A stretch of DNA of 35,469 nt from a virus, in the IMG/VR virus record IMGVR_UViG_3300030060_005267, positions 1-35,469 of that record. One strand, written 5' to 3'. The translations under genes and the position numbers were made by a program. Below the pieces are notes generated by a model. The model was not told the origin of the DNA. It searched no databases and saw nothing but the letters and a program-made list of their open reading frames with translations. Positions 29,986-35,469 of this stretch are shown here, piece by piece. Each line of letters opens with the position of its first letter. Positions within the stretch are counted from its first letter, which is position 1.

Positions 29986-30708
29986 ATGGCAACGATAGTT
30001 ATTAAAAACAGCACTACGGCGTCAGCTGTCCCCACTTCGTCCGATCTTGTTCAGGGCGAACTCGCAATCAATTTGTCTGATAAAAGACTGTTCAGCGAAG
30101 ACAATTCAGCTACAGTTTTTGAGATAGGCACGAACCCCTCGTCGATCACTACTTCAGCTATAACCGCGACAGGCACCGTGACCGCTAATAGTAGCCTTGT
30201 GTCGAGTAATGCGACACTCACTGGCGGCAGTATCGACGGCATGATAATCGGCGCTTCTTCGCCGGCAGCAATCACAGGCACAACGGTGACAGGTACCTCT
30301 TTTGTTGGCCCCTTAACCGGAGACAGCACAGGAGCGCACACCGGAGCAGTAACCGGAGATGTAAGCGGAAATATAACTGGTTCGGGTTCTTCGTCTTTAA
30401 CGACTCTCGCGGTAACGAACTTAACAGCTGGTGGATTAACTTACCCAACGAGCGATGGCTCGGCCAACAATGTGCTTGCCACAAATGGTTCGGGCGCACT
30501 CAGTTTTATTTCAGTCAGTGGCGCTTATGCGCTGGCTAGTCAGAGCGAAGCCGAAGCGGGTACAGAAACAGGCGGTCGCATATTTTCACCATTAAGAGTA
30601 AAGCAGGCGATTGATGCTTTAGCAGGTGCGGCAAGTGTCGATGGCGGCACTGCGACATCAAATTATACAGGTATACCATTAATCGACGGAGGGTCGGCAA
30701 GTGGCTAG
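29986..30708 (+). CDS. Tail-fibre-like protein, 240 aa
   Basis: The N-terminus (VIKNSTTASAVPTSSDLVQG followed by ELAINLSDKRLFSED) is the recurring attachment-type module of many phage tail proteins (as in GELALN-type domains). Residues 50-170 are Thr/Ser/Gly/Val-rich repeats of short strands (TGTTVTGTSFVGPLTGDSTG), suggesting a beta-helical shaft. The C-terminus has GRIFSPLRVKQAIDALA, another common fibre motif. Ribosome site AAAGGGG lies just after the terminator. Probably one of several receptor-binding components. GTG of the next gene overlaps the end. Confidence 0.7.
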   Translation: MATIVIKNSTTASAVPTSSDLVQGELAINLSDKRLFSEDNSATVFEIGTNPSSITTSAITATGTVTANSSLVSSNATLTGGSIDGMIIGASSPAAITGTTVTGTSFVGPLTGDSTGAHTGAVTGDVSGNITGSGSSSLTTLAVTNLTAGGLTYPTSDGSANNVLATNGSGALSFISVSGAYALASQSEAEAGTETGGRIFSPLRVKQAIDALAGAASVDGGTATSNYTGIPLIDGGSASG

Positions 30709-31648
30709 TAAAATACAAATACGAAGAGACACCGCAAGTAACTGGACGAGTGCCGATCCTACCCTGAGCAATGGCGAACTGGGTTTAGAAACGGACACTA
30801 AGAGGTTAAAGGCCGGAGATGGCTCAACAGCTTGGAGTTCGCTGGCCTACTACACGCTCGGCGTGGCTGGTTACATCACAGCAACCAGCACAGATACTTT
30901 AACCAATAAAACACTAACAGCACCTAAAATAGTTGATGCTGGTTTTATTGCCGATGCCAACGGAGCGGAACAAATTATCTTTCAAACGACCGCGAGTGCG
31001 GTAAACCAGTTTGATGTGACTAATGCGGCGACAGGTAATCCACCTAAACTGTCTGCAACTGGCGATGACAGTAATATCGATCTTGATCTCGAGGCGAAGG
31101 GAACAGGACACGTCACTATTCGCGGGAATACAAATTCCGGTGCGATACAGTTTAACTGTGAAAACAACTCTCACGGTGTGACTTTAGCTGGTCCAGCTCA
31201 CTCAGCAGCAGCAACATACTCTATTGCGCTACCTAATACTCTTGGCACATCACAAGCATCAGCAGTCGTTTCAACGGACGCGAGTGGCGATGTTTCATTA
31301 GCGGCTGAATTGACAGCGGTGAGTTATAACGACACGTTCGTTACGCTTTCGAGTTCCAGTAATGCGGTCAGCTTAGATTGTGAAGCGGGTAATTCGTTTA
31401 CGCATACCCTCACCGAGAACACGACATTCACTTTTGCGAATCCTCCAAGCGGCAAATCGTTTACGTTCATTTTAAAAGTTGTACAGGACGCGAGTGCGAG
31501 TGGATTCACGTTAACGTGGCCGACAGTCAAGTGGAATGCGGCAACAGCGCCCACACTTACAGCCACAGCATCAGCAATTGATTACTTTGTTTTTTCATAT
31601 GACGGAACTGCGTGGTACGGATTCACGGCAGCTCAAGCGATGGGCTAA
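30701..31648 (+). CDS. Tail-fibre/spike-like protein, 315 aa
   Basis: Begins with IQIRRDTASNWTSADPTLSN and GELGLETDTKRLKAGDGSTA, the same type of N-terminal module as the previous gene, specialised with RRDTASNW and KAGDGSTAWSSL. The middle is beta-rich with SIDLDLEAKGTGHVTIRG-like strands, and the C-terminus PSGKSFTFILKVVQDASASG, FTLTWP and FVFSYDGTAWYG is a tail-protein tip domain. It starts at GTG 30701 behind GGAGGG. Its own neighbour and the chaperone downstream support a fibre role. Confidence 0.7.
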   Translation: MASKIQIRRDTASNWTSADPTLSNGELGLETDTKRLKAGDGSTAWSSLAYYTLGVAGYITATSTDTLTNKTLTAPKIVDAGFIADANGAEQIIFQTTASAVNQFDVTNAATGNPPKLSATGDDSNIDLDLEAKGTGHVTIRGNTNSGAIQFNCENNSHGVTLAGPAHSAAATYSIALPNTLGTSQASAVVSTDASGDVSLAAELTAVSYNDTFVTLSSSSNAVSLDCEAGNSFTHTLTENTTFTFANPPSGKSFTFILKVVQDASASGFTLTWPTVKWNAATAPTLTATASAIDYFVFSYDGTAWYGFTAAQAMG

Positions 31649-33601
31649 ATGACAACAAAAAAATTGATGCAAGGTGCCGCTGGCAATGCTAGCGGTGATC
31701 CAGTATATGTAGAAGATGTTTTCGCTACCCATCTTTATAATGGAACAAGCGGGACTTCTTTAGCAATTAACAATGGTATTGATTTAGCTGGCGAAGGTGG
31801 TCTTGTTTGGATAAAAGAAAGGTCAAGTGGCGGTGGTGGTCATATACTTTTTTCAACCGATTCCAGTGGTAATCATAGTGGTCTTTTAGTTTCTAGTAGC
31901 TCAGCAGCAGCCGGAACAGGCTATCAACCTACTTATTTCACTCAAAATAATAATGGATTCACAACAACAAACACAGTCGGAGATTCAAAGACTGATGGAA
32001 ATGAATATGCTTCTTTCAGTTTTCGGGAAAAAGCAGGATTTTTTTCAATTGTTTCTTGGACAGGTGACGGAAGTGGAGATCAAACCATATCTCACAATTT
32101 AGCCAGTACACCGGGTTTTATCGCAGTTAAAGCTCTTAACGCTGATAGTTCTTGGCGTGTTTTTCATACATCAACAGGTAATACTAAATTTGGTTATTTA
32201 AATTCTACTAGCGATATAAGTGCTATGGCAGATTTAAATTGGAATGCAACTAGCACAACTTTTGTTGCTGATAGTCAGATATCTCTCAATACTAATGGTA
32301 GAACTTATGTAGCATATCTTTGGGCAAGTGGCACTGATTCAGCCTCTCAAATTTTTGGTGATGACGGTGATGAATCGATAGTTCGTTGTGGTTCTTATAC
32401 TGGTGACGGCGGAGCAGGAACTACAGAAGTGAATCTTGGTTTTGAACCGCAATGGATACTTGTCAAAGCAACAAGTGCCGCAGACAACTGGTTTATTATC
32501 GACAATATGCGTGGCTGGGCGACTGACAACAATGCAAACAATGACGCATATCTAATGCCAAACGCATCCAATGCAGAATCTACCGGAGGATTTTTAGACA
32601 TAACCTCTACTGGCTTTAAGACGACTTTATACTCAAACGTGAATGTTAGCGGAAGAACGTATGCTTATCTAGCAATACGTCGCGGCCCAATGAAAGAGCC
32701 TTCTGCGGGTACTGATGTTCTTGACATTCGGACATCGACATCTTCTGGCTCACCTGAATTTTTGTGGAATTCTTTACCATTTCCTCCCGATTGGGCAGGC
32801 TATCGCGCACCAGTTGATAATGGGTATGCGTTTCAAAACAGTGCTCGATTGATACAAGGCAAATCTCTTGCTACTCGAAATACCGATTCGGCAAGCACTT
32901 CTTCAAATATGTATTTTGATTCGCAAGATGCTTGGTTCGCTTGGGGTAGTTCAGGATTAACCGGCTACTTCAGTTTTGCTTGGAGACGATACCCAAAAGT
33001 ATTCGATATGCTTGTGATGACAGGGACAGGATCAGCGCAAGTCGTAAATCACAATCTAACGGTAGTTCCAGAACTGATGATCTCGAAGACACTTGCTGCA
33101 ACCGGTTACACTGCTGGGGGTACTCTTCTTGATAATTGGTTTGTTTGGAGTAGTCATGTACACGCAACAAACTCATTTGGGTTTCTCAATACAGATGGTA
33201 CGGATGCCTACAGCATGATGAATCAAACGCCAACGGCAACACAGCTCACGCTGCAAAGTAATGTCGCTTATAGTGGTGACAAATCAGTGAAATTCCTTTT
33301 TGCGACACTCGCAGGTGTGAGCAAAGTGGGGACAGTAGTTCATTCTGGTACGACAAATGTAGATTGCGGATTCAGCAGCGGAGCGAGATTTGTGATGATA
33401 AAACGTACTGATGCTTCATCGGATTGGTTTGTGTTCGATAGTGTTATGGGTGGAATTGTTGCTGGAAATGATCAATATTTTCGCATGAATGTTGGTGCTG
33501 CTCCAGTGACCGGCACAGATTACATTGACCCGCTTGCGGCAGGATTTACTTTGACATCCAGTTTTACCGCTGGAACCTATTTCTTCTTAGCGTTTGCATA
33601 G
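31649..33601 (+). CDS. Large repetitive tail-fibre protein, 650 aa
   Basis: Five similar beta-sandwich-like units can be traced, about residues 20-125, 131-226, 246-345, 452-555 and 557-650. Units 2-4 share the frame GTG-or-GDG, then HNL or NLG, then a P, then a hydrophobic V-K-type strand, DNWF or SSW, and a closing SGRTYAYLAI-type strand, resembling DUF7483-type fibre repeats. Residues 346-451 form a different insert (WNSLPFPPDWAGY). It is likely the host-range-determining fibre, placed before the chaperone. The first half of the gene is visibly more AT-rich and uses TTT, AAT and TCT codons more than its neighbours, hinting at separate ancestry. Confidence 0.7.
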   Translation: MTTKKLMQGAAGNASGDPVYVEDVFATHLYNGTSGTSLAINNGIDLAGEGGLVWIKERSSGGGGHILFSTDSSGNHSGLLVSSSSAAAGTGYQPTYFTQNNNGFTTTNTVGDSKTDGNEYASFSFREKAGFFSIVSWTGDGSGDQTISHNLASTPGFIAVKALNADSSWRVFHTSTGNTKFGYLNSTSDISAMADLNWNATSTTFVADSQISLNTNGRTYVAYLWASGTDSASQIFGDDGDESIVRCGSYTGDGGAGTTEVNLGFEPQWILVKATSAADNWFIIDNMRGWATDNNANNDAYLMPNASNAESTGGFLDITSTGFKTTLYSNVNVSGRTYAYLAIRRGPMKEPSAGTDVLDIRTSTSSGSPEFLWNSLPFPPDWAGYRAPVDNGYAFQNSARLIQGKSLATRNTDSASTSSNMYFDSQDAWFAWGSSGLTGYFSFAWRRYPKVFDMLVMTGTGSAQVVNHNLTVVPELMISKTLAATGYTAGGTLLDNWFVWSSHVHATNSFGFLNTDGTDAYSMMNQTPTATQLTLQSNVAYSGDKSVKFLFATLAGVSKVGTVVHSGTTNVDCGFSSGARFVMIKRTDASSDWFVFDSVMGGIVAGNDQYFRMNVGAAPVTGTDYIDPLAAGFTLTSSFTAGTYFFLAFA

Positions 33602-33610
33602 GACTGAACA

Positions 33611-34096
33611 ATGAGCAATTACAGAATTTCTGACGGCACAGAAAAAACAAAAGCCGAAATCATCGCATTAAACCCCAACGTATCTCTCCCGAAAGTCTGG
33701 ACAGAAAACACAAGAGAGGCGCTCGGCATTGATGTAATTTTTGAGACAGCACAACCAACGCCAAGTGGACCGTATAAGATAGTAATCAGAGATGGCATAG
33801 AGCAAGACGCAAACGACAACTGGGTTCAGAAGTGGACGGAAACGGATATGTTTGCCGACACCGAGGACAAAACCAAAGCCGAGCAAGAAACTGAATATCA
33901 GGCTGGTCTTGATGCTGATGCAGCAAAGGCTGTTAGATCGCAGCGTGATGGCTTGTTGGCCGAAACAGACTTCTATGCTCTGAGCGATGTCACGATGTCG
34001 GATGAGATGACTACATATCGACAAGCCTTGAGAGACATAAGCTTGCATGAGTCGTTTCCAAACCTAGAAAAAGACGATTGGCCCACTAAGCCCTGA
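33611..34096 (+). CDS. Tail-fibre assembly chaperone, 161 aa
   Basis: Complete copy of the gene whose 3' end opens the window. N-terminus YRISDGTEKTKAEIIALNPN; middle YKIVIRDGIEQDANDNWVQK, a strand pair common to the family; C-terminus LLAETDFYALSDVTMSDEMT followed by YRQALRDI and DDWPTKP, the Phage_tail_APC-type signature. It should assist folding of the fibre encoded just upstream. The stop TGA shares its last base with the ATA proposed as start of the next gene. Confidence 0.78.
   Translation: MSNYRISDGTEKTKAEIIALNPNVSLPKVWTENTREALGIDVIFETAQPTPSGPYKIVIRDGIEQDANDNWVQKWTETDMFADTEDKTKAEQETEYQAGLDADAAKAVRSQRDGLLAETDFYALSDVTMSDEMTTYRQALRDISLHESFPNLEKDDWPTKP
33971..34096. repeat. Right copy of 126-bp direct repeat
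   Basis: Matches window positions 1-126 with two mismatches (34069 and 34093). Similarity on the DNA level stops immediately after the stop codon. In this copy the sequence upstream continues into the full chaperone gene. Confidence 0.95.
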
Positions 34097-34287
34097 TAAA
34101 AGTTTTCATCCTCCTCATCGCTATTCACGGTGAGGTGCAGCACACAACGTGCAATTTTTCTCTTTGCTTTAACACCTATAACCGATGTTGGTATTTCTCC
34201 CAACGAATCAACAACAATGCAGACAAAAATGTTACCGCGAATTGTCAACCAATTTTCATACAGCCAGATAAGAGGTTTTTTCAATGA
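34096..34287 (+). CDS. Small Cys-rich protein with apparent ATA start, 63 aa
   Basis: From 34096, in a frame with no ATG, GTG or TTG near the 5' end, the sequence reads (after ATA) KVFILLIAIHGEVQHTTCNF, continues SLCFNTYNRCWYFSQRINNN and ends in DKRFFQ at TGA 34285-34287. It is homologous to the 136-330 protein: VFIL at the start, Cys-x4-Cys-x6-Cys-WYFSQRIN versus Cys-x4-Cys-x6-Cys-LYFAERLN, and a final Cys 18-19 residues later. ATA occupies the ATG position of a TGATG-type junction. Either ATA serves as start or one base is changed. It fills an otherwise empty 187-base gap. Confidence 0.6.
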   Translation: MKVFILLIAIHGEVQHTTCNFSLCFNTYNRCWYFSQRINNNADKNVTANCQPIFIQPDKRFFQ

Positions 34288-34775
34288 TCGAGATTGGAAT
34301 AGCTTTGGCTGCGGCAACAAAAAGTGTTGAGTTAATTAGGCAGGGTGTAAAGCTAGGTCAAGACACAAAGTCCCTTTCTAGTGAATTCGCAAAGTTTTGT
34401 GATTTTAAAGACGATATCGCACAAGCTCAGAAAGAACGTCAGCGCGATGATTACTTGGAAAAATACAACGAGAAGCAGATTCGCAAACATGCGATGGATC
34501 TCGCTATGGCTGAAGACAAGGCCAGAGAAATGGAAGACGCGATTCGCAGAGCTTTTTTTTCAGTGAACAAAATGGATGTTTACTTTCGGATGATAGAAAT
34601 CCAAAAGCAAGAAACAAAGCGATGGAAACTTGCGAAAAGTAGACAACTAGCAAAACGTAAAGACGATTTACTTACTGGGAAAGACGTTACATACATCATG
34701 TTGTTTTTTCTTTTTTCTGTCGCTGTGATTGGCGGCGTAATTTTTATGATAATTGCAGGAGAAGCAAATGCCTAG
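34284..34775 (+). CDS. Tail-anchored coiled-coil membrane protein, second copy, 163 aa
   Basis: Homologue of the 327-821 gene by length, layout and place. The N-terminus is MIEIGIALAAATKSVELIRQ, then charged helix with FCDFKDDIAQAQKERQRDDY, and residues about 136-158 (YIMLFFLFSVAVIGGVIFMI) form a single membrane segment near the C-terminus. AAGAGG precedes the start. Function unknown; the conserved pairing with a Cys-rich secreted protein suggests that the two work together at the inner membrane. Confidence 0.65.
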   Translation: MIEIGIALAAATKSVELIRQGVKLGQDTKSLSSEFAKFCDFKDDIAQAQKERQRDDYLEKYNEKQIRKHAMDLAMAEDKAREMEDAIRRAFFSVNKMDVYFRMIEIQKQETKRWKLAKSRQLAKRKDDLLTGKDVTYIMLFFLFSVAVIGGVIFMIIAGEANA

Positions 34776-34854
34776 AGGACCCGGAACATACGGATCAAAA
34801 GTCGGAAGACCCCCAAAAAAGAAAAGTAAAAAGGGCGGCAAGAAGAAAAAATAA
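34768..34854 (+). CDS. Lysine-rich micropeptide, 28 aa
   Basis: ATG 34768 overlaps the previous stop region; TAA 34852-34854 touches the next ATG. The peptide starts MPRGPGTYGSKVGRPP and ends in a run of Lys and Gly. The style resembles the 30-aa peptide before terL (MPGKHYG start, Lys-rich end). GCAGGAG upstream at about 34756 is a good ribosome site. Function unknown. Confidence 0.5.
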   Translation: MPRGPGTYGSKVGRPPKKKSKKGGKKKK

Positions 34855-35469
34855 ATGGCTTTAGTGAAATTAGAAATACCGCCGGGTCTCTCGGCCAATG
34901 GAACAATCTACCAAAACAGCGGTCGTTGGTTCGACGGCAACTTGGTGCGTTGGTTTCAGAATACGATGAGACCCGTAGGCGGTTGGACCACTATGTCCTC
35001 GACTCAGTTCGCTGATGTCTCCCGAGGTATGCTTGCGTACTACGACAACTCGAATGCTCGACGAGTGATAGTTGGAACGCCCTCTAATCTTTATGTTTAT
35101 GTAGAAGGCAAAAACCAATCTGACATAACCCCGGTAGGCATAGCTACGGGATCTGTCGATGCTATTCAGAATACAGGATACGGAAGCCAATTCTACAATG
35201 AAGGGACATATGGCACCCCTAGAAGTGATAATCAAACCTACACGCCTTGTACCACTGTTACGATTGATAACTTTGGTGAAAACGTAGTCGCTTGTTTTAC
35301 TGGCGGCGGCGCGGATGGCAAGATTTACTACTGGCAGAATGACCCGGCAACAATAGCGGCTGTGCTCACCAATGCCCCAACGAACAACAAAGCTGTTTTA
35401 GTGACTGATGAAAGATTTGTGATGGCATTAGGTGCAGATTCTAACGCCAGAAAAGTCCAATTTTCGGAC
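34855..35469 (+). CDS. Virion/nozzle-like protein, 5' part
   Basis: The first 205 codons of a gene that runs off the window. IPPGLSANGTIYQNSGRWFD followed by NLVRWFQNTMRPVGGW is a widespread opening of marine phage structural proteins; the later DERFVMALGADSNARKVQFS is typical of propeller-type tail proteins. It could be the counterpart of the 4082-5611 nozzle but is not closely similar. A complete phage would not be expected to need both, so this copy may belong to a variant genome. Confidence 0.6.
   Translation, partial: MALVKLEIPPGLSANGTIYQNSGRWFDGNLVRWFQNTMRPVGGWTTMSSTQFADVSRGMLAYYDNSNARRVIVGTPSNLYVYVEGKNQSDITPVGIATGSVDAIQNTGYGSQFYNEGTYGTPRSDNQTYTPCTTVTIDNFGENVVACFTGGGADGKIYYWQNDPATIAAVLTNAPTNNKAVLVTDERFVMALGADSNARKVQFSD

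Noticed and set aside
33973-34320. A leftward gene of about 115 codons
   Set aside because: It is antisense to the chaperone end and to the plus-strand Cys-rich homologue; the same antisense frame occurs at the left repeat simply because the DNA is repeated.
34855-35469. In-frame fusion of the window end to the window start
   Set aside because: The last codons (QFSD) would read on in frame into FYALSD at position 1, but the two belong to different protein families, so this looks like chance or an edge effect.

Overview
The window looks like almost all of a small temperate tailed phage genome, probably a podovirus-type marine phage. The reasons are a complete DNA-packaging and capsid set, a connector/nozzle pair, three large Gln/Ala-rich ejection-type proteins, and no tape measure, sheath or tail-tube gene. 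Many proteins resemble types common in marine phage collections. There is no DNA or RNA polymerase, so the phage probably borrows the host replisome. The host is unknown. A 45-bp tRNA-Asp(GUC) 3' fragment at 10661-10705 is the likely attP core and implies a bacterial host whose tRNA-Asp ends CCGGTCCGCCA, most like Gammaproteobacteria. The intact attP between structural genes and int says this is the free or circular form, not an integrated prophage.

Layout. 1-10487 (rightward): the end of a tail-fibre assembly gene, a Cys-rich small secreted protein, a tail-anchored coiled coil, a class 3 lipase, a lipoprotein, a holin-like protein, a collagen-like virion protein, connector, nozzle, and internal virion proteins. 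10488-10800: attP with integrase arm-type repeats. 10801-16104 (leftward): integrase, excisionase-like protein, zinc-ribbon and ParB-like proteins, SSB, YqaJ-type exonuclease, annealing protein, and a CI/LexA-like repressor. 16105-16376: divergent control region. 16377-21740 (rightward early): regulators, CHC2 zinc-finger protein, replication initiator-like protein, DnaB-like helicase, NinB-like and NinG-like proteins, and a PD-(D/E)XK-like protein. 21741-22190: noncoding region with an operator-like site and a GC-rich foldable stretch before a terminase-small-like gene. 22191-29934: lysozyme, a cluster of tiny basic proteins, SNase, large terminase, portal, scaffold and capsid, closed by a strong terminator. 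29986-35469: tail-fibre genes, assembly chaperone, and a second copy of the Cys-rich/coiled-coil module leading into a different nozzle-like gene cut by the window end.

Control. A palindrome ATTAG-N5-(C/T)TAAT recurs in front of the leftward recombination operon, the repressor, the rightward early operon, a second regulator and the late region; near-matches lie before the lipase and beside the leftward promoter. It is the best candidate for the phage operator. The repressor has a peptidase-like C-terminal half, but alanines appear to occupy both catalytic positions, so self-cleavage may be lost.

Most unusual: the first 126 bases recur near-identically at 33971-34096, and each copy is followed by homologous but strongly diverged genes and then by different structural genes. 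This is either a real module duplication or the trace of two phage variants joined in assembly; taking the repeat as the join would give a circle of about 33,970 bp. Two genes (5611 and 34096) seem to use ATT and ATA where ATG is expected.
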